Shown: positions 1 through 6,202 of the stretch, in pieces
How the letters are laid out: each line of letters begins with the position of its first letter
How positions within the stretch are numbered: position 1 is the stretch's first letter
Origin: Gemmatimonadota bacterium
Lineage (GTDB): Bacteria > Gemmatimonadota > Gemmatimonadetes > Longimicrobiales > Longimicrobiaceae
Direction of reading: 5' to 3'
NCBI GenBank assembly: GCA_019348475.1
Contig: JAHWJJ010000098.1
Coordinates: 1 to 11,014 of the forward strand
Length of the DNA stretch: 11,014 bases
Notes under the pieces: generated by a model
The model's input: only the letters and a program-made list of their open reading frames with translations
What the model was told of the DNA's origin: nothing
The model's database searches: none
Made by a program: the position numbers and the translations under genes

Positions 1-516
1 GCTACGCGGGTGGAGGGGATCTCGCCGCCCGCCGCCCCGGACTTTCCCACCGGCCGCTTCGAGCTGGCGGTGGAGGAGGGGGACGGGACCGAGCGGGATC
101 GCTTTCCCATCGCGCAGCCGCAGACGAAGGTGGGGCGGCAGACGGACAACCCCGCGCTGCAGAGCGAAGTGCAGCTGACCGGGTCGCCCAACGTGAGCCG
201 TCGGCAGCTGGCGCTGGTGTGGGCGGAGCGGGACGGCCGCCCCGGGTTCACGGTGTACAACCTGGGGCTGAACGCCATCCACGTGGGCGACCGCGAGGTC
301 AGCGGCGCCAACGCGGGCAAGGGGGCGCTGGACGTCGGCGGCCTGGGCGACCACGCCACCTGGGTGGCCCCCGGCGAGCCGATCCGCATCGGCGGCCACG
401 GCCCCATCGTCCGCATCCGCGACGCGAACGAGGCGGAGAAGGAGCCGGAGGGCGGCGGCGGGCTGGAGATCAAGGTGGAGCCGCCGGTGGACCCGGACGC
501 GACGCAGTTCGGATAG
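1..516 (+). CDS. FHA-domain protein, 5' end outside the window
   Basis: The frame is open to the left edge, so the true start may lie upstream. The first candidate start is a GTG at 10, giving 168 residues (numbering used here). An FHA fold, a phosphothreonine-peptide reader, spans about residues 17-138. It shows the strand-opening Gly42-Arg43, a Ser-Arg-Arg-Gln motif at 63-66 where most families have His in the fourth position, and the Asn84...Asn88 segment near the pThr-contact loop. An acidic, Gly-rich tail follows and ends in DPDATQFG, an acidic-Thr site resembling motifs in the two kinases downstream. No membrane segment is visible, so it is probably cytoplasmic. Location beside two Hanks-type kinases suggests it reads or receives their phosphorylation (inference). 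It could be the C-terminal part of a larger multidomain FHA protein. Confidence 0.8.
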   Translation, partial: ATRVEGISPPAAPDFPTGRFELAVEEGDGTERDRFPIAQPQTKVGRQTDNPALQSEVQLTGSPNVSRRQLALVWAERDGRPGFTVYNLGLNAIHVGDREVSGANAGKGALDVGGLGDHATWVAPGEPIRIGGHGPIVRIRDANEAEKEPEGGGGLEIKVEPPVDPDATQFG

Positions 517-519
517 AAG

Positions 520-549
520 AGTGCGAAAGTGCGAAAGTGCGAAAGTGCG
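520..549. repeat. Direct octamer array, four AGTGCG cores
   Basis: AGTGCG occurs four times at an exact 8-bp period, separated by AA, starting 4 bp after the FHA stop codon. The period is not a multiple of three, which argues against coding. The array is the inverted partner of the CGCACT array at 667-712. Confidence 0.85.
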
Positions 550-551
550 GG

Positions 552-612
552 TCCCCCCCACTCCCCGGCGCCTGCCCCCGGCAACTGGGCCGGGAGAGGG
601 TGAGAACGACGC
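552..612. repeat. Degenerate REP-like hairpin element
   Basis: A C-rich stretch, CCCGGC at 577-582, a 6-nt loop and GCCGGG at 589-594 form a short hairpin followed by GAGAGGGTGAG and a GACGCAG end. The order and wording resemble the hairpin units at 5682-6090 (C-rich left arm, CAACTG loop, GGGAGAGGG right arm, GCGCAG end), so I read it as a diverged relative. The similarity was judged by eye. Confidence 0.5.
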
Positions 613-666
613 AGTGGGCACTCGGATGAGCCCCGGGACGCGAAACGTTCGGCGGGCGCACGCGTA

Positions 667-712
667 CGCACTCACGCACTAACGCACTAACGCACTAACG
701 CACTAACGCACT
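667..712. repeat. Inverted octamer array, six CGCACT cores
   Basis: CGCACT occurs six times at an 8-bp period (667, 675, 683, 691, 699, 707), mostly separated by AA. It is the reverse complement of the AGTGCG cores at 520-549. A transcript across both arrays could fold into a long stem of 6-bp helices interrupted by A-A mismatches. The remainder of the 517-771 spacer shows no convincing gene or promoter. Confidence 0.85.
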
Positions 713-771
713 TCTTTTCACGTGGGCGGGGATGAGGGGCGCTGTACACCCCATCGGCTGGTGAGGACATC

Positions 772-2532
772 ATGGCAGGGCTGGCGCAGTTCCTGGTCGG
801 GCACGTGCTCGACGACCACTACAGGCTGGAGTCGGTGCTGGGCGAGGGCGGCTTCGGCGTCGTCTTTCGCGCCACGGACCTGCGCGGCGAACGCCAGGTC
901 GCGGTAAAGGTGCTCGACGCGCCGCGCGGGATGGGCGCGGTGCAGATCGAACGGCTGCGCCACCGCTTTCAGGGCGAGGCGCAGGTGGCCGCGCGCCTGC
1001 CCCTGCACCCCAACCTGGTGCGGGTGCTGGACTACGGCGCCACGGACCAGCTGGACTACCTGGTCATGGAGCTGCTGCGTGGGGAGAGCCTGCGCGAGCG
1101 CCTGGCCCGCCAGGACGATCCCGTCCCGCTGCGCACCGCGCTCCGCATCCTGCGCGACGCGGCGCTGGGGGTGGCCGCGGGGCACGAGACGGGGCTCGTT
1201 CACCGCGACCTGAAGCCCGCCAACATCTTCCTGGAGGGCGATGCGGCGTGTCCCACGGTGCGCGTGCTGGACTTCGGGATCGCCAAGCTGCTGGACCAGG
1301 CGGACGACGAGGAGACGCGGACGCACCTCACCCTCCCCGGCGAATGGTTCGGCAGCGAGTTCTACTCGCCTCCCGAGCACCTGCGCCGCGGCCCGGTGAC
1401 CCGCGCGTCCGACGTGTACAGCCTGGGCGTGGTCGCCTTCGAGCTGCTGACGCGCACGCGCCTGTTCACGGCGCAGGACCAGGACCGCCGCCGCCACGGC
1501 CTTCCCGTTCCCGTGCCGTCGCTGGTCGCGCGCAACCCGGCTATCCCGCGTGACGTGGAGTGGATCGTCCGCAAGGCGCTGGAAGAGGATCCCGCCGACC
1601 GCTTCGGCGCCGCGGGCGAGATGGCGGCCGAGCTGCACCGCGCCATCAACCGCCTGCGCCGCGCCACGGACCTGGTGGAAGACGCCACCGTCGCCGCCCC
1701 CGTGGCCGCGTCCGCGCGGGAGGACGCGACGCAGGCCGCGTGGGACGAGGGGACGGCGCTGGTCGCGGAGGACGCGGCGCCGCGCGGCGTGTTCGGCCTG
1801 CGCCGCCGCGCGAAGGACGCCGATCCCTCCGGGCTGGACCGCGAGGTGGAGCGGCTGCGCTGGAAGAAGGTGCGCCGCCGCGCGCTGCAGGCCGCGGGGA
1901 TCGGGGCGCTGGCCTTCGGGGGGATCGCCGGCGGGTACGGCATCGCGGCCATGCGCGAGTCGCAGGGGATGGCACAGGCGCCCGTGCCCCCGCGCGTGCT
2001 GACGGCGGTGGAAGAGAACGAGGAAGGGATCCGCCGCTTTCGCGACCGCGACTACACCGGCGCGCTGGACCACTTTGCCCGGGCAGCGGAAAAGGCGCCC
2101 GGGAACGCGGAGTACGTGAACAACCACGCGTACACGCTGCTGCGCGCCGGCCGCACGGACCAGGCGGTCGCGGCGCTGCAGGAGGTGGTGGCCCGGCATC
2201 CGCGTCGCGAGGTGGCGTACAGCAACCTGGCCGAGGCGCAGCTGGCCCGCGGCGACACGGCGGGCGCCATCACCACCATGCAGGCGCTGCTGGCCATCGG
2301 CCCCTCCGCCGCGCGGCGGGCCGAGGCGGAGACGCTGCTGGCCCGCCTGGGCGCGGACGTGTGGGACACGCAGGAGTGGGAAGACACGCAGGCCGCGGAC
2401 GGCCAGATGCGCGTGGACGGCGCCGGGCAGCCCTGGGACGGATGGACGCCGCCCGACGACGGTGCCGACGTGGACACGCGGTTCCCGCACGACGGGGTGA
2501 CGATCACGCAGGCGCCGCCCGACTGGCCATAG
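772..2532 (+). CDS. Transmembrane Ser/Thr protein kinase with C-terminal TPRs
   Basis: Hanks-type (PknB-like) kinase of 586 residues. Domain order is kinase (about 17-290), acidic-Thr linker (300-350), basic stretch and glycine-rich membrane helix (about 371-394), three TPR-like repeats (about 414-511), and an Asp/Trp-rich tail. Visible catalytic features are the P-loop Gly24-Gly29, Lys46, Glu69, HRDLKPAN at 144-151 with Asp146, DFG at 167-169, SDVYSLG at 213-219 and Arg277, so it should be active. The usual GTPxYMAPE segment reads GSEFYSPPE (194-202), which is divergent. The kinase half should be cytoplasmic and the TPR half periplasmic, as in receptor kinases. The ATG at 772 follows GAGGA at 763-767, and the protein begins just before the kinase domain. 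It is a paralogue of the next kinase. Ligand and substrates are unknown. Confidence 0.93.
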   Translation: MAGLAQFLVGHVLDDHYRLESVLGEGGFGVVFRATDLRGERQVAVKVLDAPRGMGAVQIERLRHRFQGEAQVAARLPLHPNLVRVLDYGATDQLDYLVMELLRGESLRERLARQDDPVPLRTALRILRDAALGVAAGHETGLVHRDLKPANIFLEGDAACPTVRVLDFGIAKLLDQADDEETRTHLTLPGEWFGSEFYSPPEHLRRGPVTRASDVYSLGVVAFELLTRTRLFTAQDQDRRRHGLPVPVPSLVARNPAIPRDVEWIVRKALEEDPADRFGAAGEMAAELHRAINRLRRATDLVEDATVAAPVAASAREDATQAAWDEGTALVAEDAAPRGVFGLRRRAKDADPSGLDREVERLRWKKVRRRALQAAGIGALAFGGIAGGYGIAAMRESQGMAQAPVPPRVLTAVEENEEGIRRFRDRDYTGALDHFARAAEKAPGNAEYVNNHAYTLLRAGRTDQAVAALQEVVARHPRREVAYSNLAEAQLARGDTAGAITTMQALLAIGPSAARRAEAETLLARLGADVWDTQEWEDTQAADGQMRVDGAGQPWDGWTPPDDGADVDTRFPHDGVTITQAPPDWP

Positions 2533-2632
2533 CCCGCCCTCCGCGGCGGCGGCGGCGAGAGTGCGCCACCGCGTCCCGGAAAGCGTGGGGCCGCGGTGCA
2601 GTCGGCGCGGCGGACTTCGCGGATTTCCAGCG

Positions 2633-2645
2633 GCGAATGATTCGC
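2633..2645. promoter_or_regulatory. 13-bp palindrome upstream of second kinase
   Basis: GCGAAT-G-ATTCGC is a perfect palindrome around a central G in the 281-bp spacer between the kinase genes. Its last bases overlap the first of two 39-bp direct repeats. It could be an operator for the kinase at 2814, but no promoter could be placed beside it. Confidence 0.3.
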
Positions 2646-2735
2646 TCCTGGGCGCGAACGCGGCGATCGCCGGACCAGATCCGGGCCGGGGCCTCGTTCG
2701 CTCCTGGCGTGAACGAGGCGCGATTGCCGATCAGA
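2641..2735. repeat. Imperfect 39-bp direct repeat pair
   Basis: Copies at 2641-2679 and 2697-2735 are spaced 56 bp apart. Both start TTCGCTCCTGG and end in a CAGA or TCAGA context, with small indels between. They occupy the centre of the spacer upstream of the second kinase. The remainder of 2533-2813 shows no convincing gene. Confidence 0.55.
2691..2719. promoter_or_regulatory. Perfect 9-bp inverted repeat, operator or hairpin
   Basis: GCCTCGTTC at 2691-2699 and GAACGAGGC at 2711-2719 are exact reverse complements around an 11-nt loop. No T-run follows on the + strand, so a simple intrinsic terminator for the first kinase is not supported. A protein-binding site or 5' UTR hairpin for the second kinase is equally possible. 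Confidence 0.45.
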
Positions 2736-2813
2736 CGGCGGCGCCGGGGCCGGAGAGAGGACGATACGAACGGGGCGCGCGCCCGGACGTCTACGTAAAC
2801 AGACCGTGAGCTG

Positions 2814-4577
2814 ATGTCGGGACTGGAATCGCTGCTGAAGGGGCGGGAGCTGGGGGGGCGCTACCGCATCGAAGAGGTGATCGGGCGGGGGGGGATGGGG
2901 GCCGTGTACCGCGCGACCGACCAGCGCCTGGGCCGCCCCGTGGCCGTCAAGGTGATCACCGCCTCCGCGGGCAACGACCCCGAGACGCGCGAGCGGCTGC
3001 GGGCGCGCTTCAAGCACGAGGCCGCGTCCGCCGCCCGCCTGCCCAAGCACCCCAACGCGGTGACCGTGCACGACTACGGCACCGACGACGAGCTTGGGCT
3101 GGACTACATCGTCATGGAGCTGCTGGAGGGCGAGGACCTGGCCACGCGGCTGCAGCGCGGCGGCGTGCCGCCGATGGCCGAGGCGCTGCGCATCCTGCAG
3201 CACGCGGCGCGCGGCGTGGCCGTGGGCCACCGCGCCGGCCTCATCCACCGCGACGTAAAGCCCGGCAACGTCTTCCTCGTCCGCCACGGCCAGGAAGAGG
3301 AGGTCCGCGTGCTGGACTTCGGCATCGCCAAGGCGATGGCCGAAGAAGACACCGCCTCCGCCGGGCTGACGCACGACGGCCGCGCGCCGCTTTCCCCCGC
3401 GTACGCGTCGCCCGAGCAGCTGCGCGGGGACCCGCGCCTGACCCCCGCCTCGGACGTGTTCTCCCTGGGCGCGCTGGGCTTTCAGCTGGTCACGGGCACC
3501 CGTCCGTTCACCGACGCGGACCGCGCGCGGATGGGCGCTTGGCTGGAGGTGCCGGTCCCCCCGCTGCGCGCCCGCAATCCGCAGGTGCCCGAAGAGGTGG
3601 AGCAGGTCATCCGCCGCGCCCTTCATCCCGATCCCTCGCAGCGCTACCCGGACGCCAACGCGCTGGCCGACGCGCTGGCGGGGCCCATCCGCCGCATCGC
3701 GGATACGCCGCTGGGCGCCGCCGTGCCCGCCGCCGCGGGCCCGCTGGTGGACGACGACCGCACGATGCTGGCGGACGCGGACCGCACCGCCTACGCGGGC
3801 GACGACGACCGTACCATGCTGGCGCCGCCGCTCCCCGCCCGCGGCACGCCGCAGCCGGTTCCCGTGGCCCGCTCCGGCACCCCGGTGATCACGCCGCCGC
3901 GCCGCCGCCAGGTGGCCGAGCAGCGCAGCGGCATCCATCCCATGGTCTGGGTGCTGCTGCTGGCCGTCCTCGGGCTGGCGGGCTTCCTGATCTATCAGCA
4001 GATGAGCGGCCGGTCGTCGGTGGGCCCGGTGGTGGCGGACACCATGGCCATCGACACGGCGCGGCAGGACACCATCGACAACGTCGACGCGCTGGCGCTC
4101 AGCATGGAGGGGCTGCGCTTTCTGAACGCGGGCGACCCGGCCATGGCGCTGGACTTCTTCCGGCGCGCCAACGAGATCGACCCGCGCAACCCGGAGTACC
4201 GCGACCAGATGGCCGTGGCGCTCATACGCCTGGGCCGGCACGCGGAGGCGGCGCAGCTGCTGGAGTCCACCATCCGCATCGAACGGCGCTACGACCTGCT
4301 GTACAGCCACCTGGCCGAGGCGCGCCTGGCGCTGGGCGACACCCTGAGCGCCATCCGCGCGCTGGAAGACTTCGTCGAGATCACGCACAACGTCGCGGAC
4401 CGCCAGCGCGCCATGCAGATGCTGCAGGCGCTCCGCACCCAGCCTCCGCCGGTGGTGCCGGTGCCCGCGCCCTCGGAAAGCATCCGCATCACGCCGCCGC
4501 CGGTGCGCGAGGACACCTTTGCGCCGCCGCCGCGCCCGGCCCCGCGCGACAGCATTCGCCTGGGCTTTCCGCGCTGA
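2814..4577 (+). CDS. Transmembrane Ser/Thr protein kinase with C-terminal TPRs (paralogue)
   Basis: Hanks-type kinase of 587 residues with the same plan as its upstream neighbour. The kinase domain spans about 17-290: P-loop Gly24-Gly29, Lys46, Glu69, HRDVKPGN at 145-152 with Asp147, DFG at 168-170, SDVFSLG at 213-219 and Arg277. A linker follows with two DDDRTMLA-type motifs (313-320, 330-337) and a related DADRTAYA (321-328). Next come a clear membrane helix at about 376-395, TPR-like repeats at about 423-524, and a Pro-rich tail with repeated SIR motifs. The activation segment ends LSPAYASPE rather than GTPxYMAPE. All catalytic residues are present. Predicted topology is kinase inside, TPRs in the periplasm. 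The ATG at 2814 has only a weak GTGAG upstream. The next gene starts two bases after its stop, so the two are probably cotranslated. The linker Thr motifs are candidate autophosphorylation/FHA docking sites (inference). Confidence 0.93.
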   Translation: MSGLESLLKGRELGGRYRIEEVIGRGGMGAVYRATDQRLGRPVAVKVITASAGNDPETRERLRARFKHEAASAARLPKHPNAVTVHDYGTDDELGLDYIVMELLEGEDLATRLQRGGVPPMAEALRILQHAARGVAVGHRAGLIHRDVKPGNVFLVRHGQEEEVRVLDFGIAKAMAEEDTASAGLTHDGRAPLSPAYASPEQLRGDPRLTPASDVFSLGALGFQLVTGTRPFTDADRARMGAWLEVPVPPLRARNPQVPEEVEQVIRRALHPDPSQRYPDANALADALAGPIRRIADTPLGAAVPAAAGPLVDDDRTMLADADRTAYAGDDDRTMLAPPLPARGTPQPVPVARSGTPVITPPRRRQVAEQRSGIHPMVWVLLLAVLGLAGFLIYQQMSGRSSVGPVVADTMAIDTARQDTIDNVDALALSMEGLRFLNAGDPAMALDFFRRANEIDPRNPEYRDQMAVALIRLGRHAEAAQLLESTIRIERRYDLLYSHLAEARLALGDTLSAIRALEDFVEITHNVADRQRAMQMLQALRTQPPPVVPVPAPSESIRITPPPVREDTFAPPPRPAPRDSIRLGFPR

Positions 4578-4579
4578 GG

Positions 4580-4894
4580 TTGCGGTACGAGGTGGCCGTG
4601 CGCGGCTTCGGAGGGGTGGAGCTGGCGGCGTACGGGCTGGCGGATGCCGAGCACCAGGTGGAAAAGGAGATCCGCGCCCTCTGGCCCGCCGCCGCCGCCG
4701 TGGAGGTTACGGACGTGGCGCGGGTGGATGAGGCGTCCCGGATCGTGGAGGAGTTCCGGGTGCGCTACCGCGTACGCGGCCTGGTGGCGGTGGAGGCGGA
4801 TACGCAGGCGGACGCGCGCAAGGCCGCCCTGCGCACCATGCGCGACCGCTTCATCGGCAGCCGCTTCGAGCGGATCACGTGGGAGGTGCCGTAG
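4580..4894 (+). CDS. Small alpha/beta protein of unknown function, coupled to the kinase
   Basis: I do not recognise this family. The reading frame encodes about 104 residues if it starts at TTG 4580, only two bases after the kinase stop; GTG 4592 is an alternative with GAGG 12 nt upstream. I favour TTG because RYEVAVRG then forms a complete first beta strand. The pattern is strand (2-9), amphipathic helix (about 21-35), strand, a long charged strand pair (about 55-75), helix (about 77-92) and a final strand ending ITWEVP. There is no signal peptide, membrane helix, Cys cluster or obvious catalytic motif, so it is probably cytoplasmic. Third-position G/C bias and tight spacing support a real gene. 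Position suggests translational coupling and a role linked to the kinase, for example as regulator or substrate (inference only). Confidence 0.7.
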   Translation: MRYEVAVRGFGGVELAAYGLADAEHQVEKEIRALWPAAAAVEVTDVARVDEASRIVEEFRVRYRVRGLVAVEADTQADARKAALRTMRDRFIGSRFERITWEVP

Positions 4895-4930
4895 GCGCGC
4901 CCTCGACGGCGCGGTCGTGCACCGCGGGTG

Positions 4931-4959
4931 TGGACAGCGGACGCTTCCGCGGCGATATT
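4931..4959 (+). promoter_or_regulatory. Putative sigma70-type promoter for the glycine-zipper gene
   Basis: TGGACA (4931-4936) and GATATT (4954-4959) are separated by 17 bp, matching 5/6 and 4/6 of the consensus. The predicted start near 4966 gives a leader of about 38 nt before the ATG at 5004. No strong Shine-Dalgarno sequence is visible in that leader. Confidence 0.45.
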
Positions 4960-5003
4960 CCGCGATCCCTTCCTCCGAAAACACACCCACATCCGCAGAC
5001 CCG

Positions 5004-5633
5004 ATGCGCACCCTTGCACTCGCGGCGCTCGCCGCGGTCCTGATCGCCACGCCCGCATTCGCGCAGCAGGGCTCCGACGGGCTCACCGGCACCCGCGTGC
5101 GCGTGACGGCGCCGCAGTTCATCCCCGAGCCGGTCACGGGCACGGTGACCTCGTACACGCAGCAGGGGATCGTCGTGGCCGACGAGCTCACGGGCGACTC
5201 CATCCTGCTGCCGCTGCGCTCCGTATCCCGCCTGGACAAGTTCGCGGGCGGGAGCGCGGCCTCCACCGCGTGGTATCGCGGCCGCGTGGGCGCCTTCATC
5301 GGCGCGGGGCTGGGGCTGATCGCGGGGCCGGTGCTGGCGAAGGTGGTGGACCGGGAGATGGGGGAGATGGCGTTGATCGGCGGCGGTGCGGGCCTTGTCT
5401 CGGGGTTCGCCGTCGGCGCCATGGTCGGCGCCGCCTCTCCGCGCGAGCGGTGGACGTGGACGATCCAGCCCTGGGGCTACGACCCCACCCTGCGCCCCGC
5501 CGCCGTGCCCCCGGTGCCGCCGGTGCCGGGCGTTCAGCCGCAGGTGCAGGTGGATCCCCAGCCCCAGAGTCCGCCCCCGTCGCAGCCCCAGCCGCAGACG
5601 CCGCCCCCGTCGCCGCCCGCCGTTCAGCCGTAG
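5004..5633 (+). CDS. Secreted SH3-like/glycine-zipper envelope protein
   Basis: A 209-residue exported protein. A signal peptide covers 1-20 with cleavage likely after AFA, before QQ. Residues about 28-75 form an all-beta, SH3-like barrel (GTRVRVTAP start, TGTVTSY, GIVVADE, then a VSRLDKF end). Residues about 93-147 contain two glycine-zipper hydrophobic segments rich in GxxxG spacing, separated by a charged KVVDREMGEM loop, and could insert in or pack against a membrane. A PRERWTW segment and a Pro/Gln-rich tail (from about 160) follow. Similar layouts, SH3-like plus glycine zipper, are common among uncharacterised exported proteins of Gemmatimonadota (from memory). The role is unknown; an outer-membrane or periplasmic structural role is a guess. 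The start is supported by the signal peptide and upstream promoter. Confidence 0.8.
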   Translation: MRTLALAALAAVLIATPAFAQQGSDGLTGTRVRVTAPQFIPEPVTGTVTSYTQQGIVVADELTGDSILLPLRSVSRLDKFAGGSAASTAWYRGRVGAFIGAGLGLIAGPVLAKVVDREMGEMALIGGGAGLVSGFAVGAMVGAASPRERWTWTIQPWGYDPTLRPAAVPPVPPVPGVQPQVQVDPQPQSPPPSQPQPQTPPPSPPAVQP

Positions 5634-5695
5634 AGCGGGGTTCGCGCTACCGCACCCCTGAATGGCGTCGCTTCGCGCGGACCCCTCACCCCCGG

Positions 5696-5726
5696 CCCCT
5701 CTCCCGCGCGGTTTGCGGGAGAGGGG
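5696..5726. repeat. REP-like hairpin 1
   Basis: CCCCTCTCCCGC (5696-5707) pairs perfectly with GCGGGAGAGGGG (5715-5726) around the 7-nt loop GCGGTTT. It lies 63 bp after the glycine-zipper stop codon. It could block or end convergent transcription, although no T-run follows. Confidence 0.8.
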
Positions 5727-5870
5727 TGACGCGAGCGCAGCCTCCCCGCGCAAACCGATCGCGAGGATTCAACCGTTCGGGATCCTCCATCGAGGGTGCG
5801 GATCTCGTGGCCAGGTTCCAGTTCGAGCAACCTACTACAGCGCCCGCTGCGCGGAGCCCCTCACCCCCGG

Positions 5871-5900
5871 CCCCTCTCCCGCAACTGCGCGGGAGAGGGG
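5871..5900. repeat. REP-like hairpin 2
   Basis: The same 12-bp stem as hairpin 1 is at 5871-5882 and 5889-5900, with the 6-nt loop AACTGC. Stem sequence is identical while the loop differs. Confidence 0.8.
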
Positions 5901-6046
5901 TGACGCGAGCGCAGCCTCCCCGCACAAACCGATCATCGCGAGGATTCTACCGTTCGGGATGATCCGTCGAGGGTGCGGATCTCGCGCCAGGTTCCAGTTC
6001 GAGCAACCTACTACAGCGCCCGCTACGCGGAGCCCCTCACCCCCGG

Positions 6047-6077
6047 CCCCTCTCCCGCAAACTGCGCGGGAGAGGGG
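6047..6077. repeat. REP-like hairpin 3
   Basis: The same 12-bp stem is at 6047-6058 and 6066-6077, with the loop AAACTGC. It ends about 125 bp beyond the 3' end of the HAD gene and could act on transcripts of that gene. Confidence 0.8.
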
Positions 6078-6202
6078 TGACGCGAGCGCGGCCCTCTGCG
6101 CACCGCGCTGTCCTTCGGAGAGATCTACCTCCGGAACTCTCGCGGCCGGATGTCGCTGAACAGAACCTCGCCTTCTACTGCTGGACGTGGGGCGCCGATG
6201 CG

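Larger units (their letters stand above)
5682..6090. repeat. Tandem 175-176-bp repeat units with REP-like hairpins
   Basis: Units begin at 5682, 5857 and 6033, giving periods of 175 and 176 bp; the third contains only the hairpin part. Each unit opens with CCCCTCACCCCCGGCC, a 12-bp-stem hairpin and a GTGACGCGAGCGC segment. Full units continue with a conserved stretch of about 115 bp that includes ACCGTTCGGGAT, GAGGGTGCGGATCTCG and CAGTTCGAGCAACCTACTAC, ending at CGCCCGCT. Copies are nearly identical, with a few substitutions and small indels. Confidence 0.85.
5634..6202. other. Gene-free convergent spacer filled by repeats
   Basis: This 569-bp stretch lies between the + strand gene ending at 5633 and the - strand gene ending at 6203. 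I see no credible gene. Most of it (5682-6090) consists of two 175-176-bp tandem units plus a third partial one. The flanks 5634-5681 and 6091-6202 show nothing clear apart from a weak CGGAG/CTCCG inverted repeat near 6115-6133. Confidence 0.75.

Noticed and set aside
520..712. Insertion sequence with terminal inverted repeats
   Set aside because: No transposase frame lies inside and no target-site duplication is visible; kept only as a repeat-bounded block.
718..2490. 590-codon minus-strand open frame opposite the first kinase
   Set aside because: It is the shadow of the kinase frame in very GC-rich DNA; the product is low-complexity Arg/His/Ala-rich and has no recognisable domain.
2561..2809. 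82-codon GTG-initiated frame between the kinases
   Set aside because: It has no ribosome binding site or motif and overlaps palindromes and direct repeats; better explained as spacer DNA.
2052..4388. 778-codon minus-strand open frame spanning both kinases and the spacer
   Set aside because: It crosses two convincing genes and an intergenic repeat region; composition is of shadow type with no domain.
5682..6090. CRISPR array
   Set aside because: The repeats are about 175 bp long with repeated interiors rather than unique spacers, and no cas gene is present.
5662..6159. Open frames through the 175-bp repeat units
   Set aside because: The units have a period of 175-176 bp, which shifts frame between copies, and consist of hairpins; coding is unlikely.
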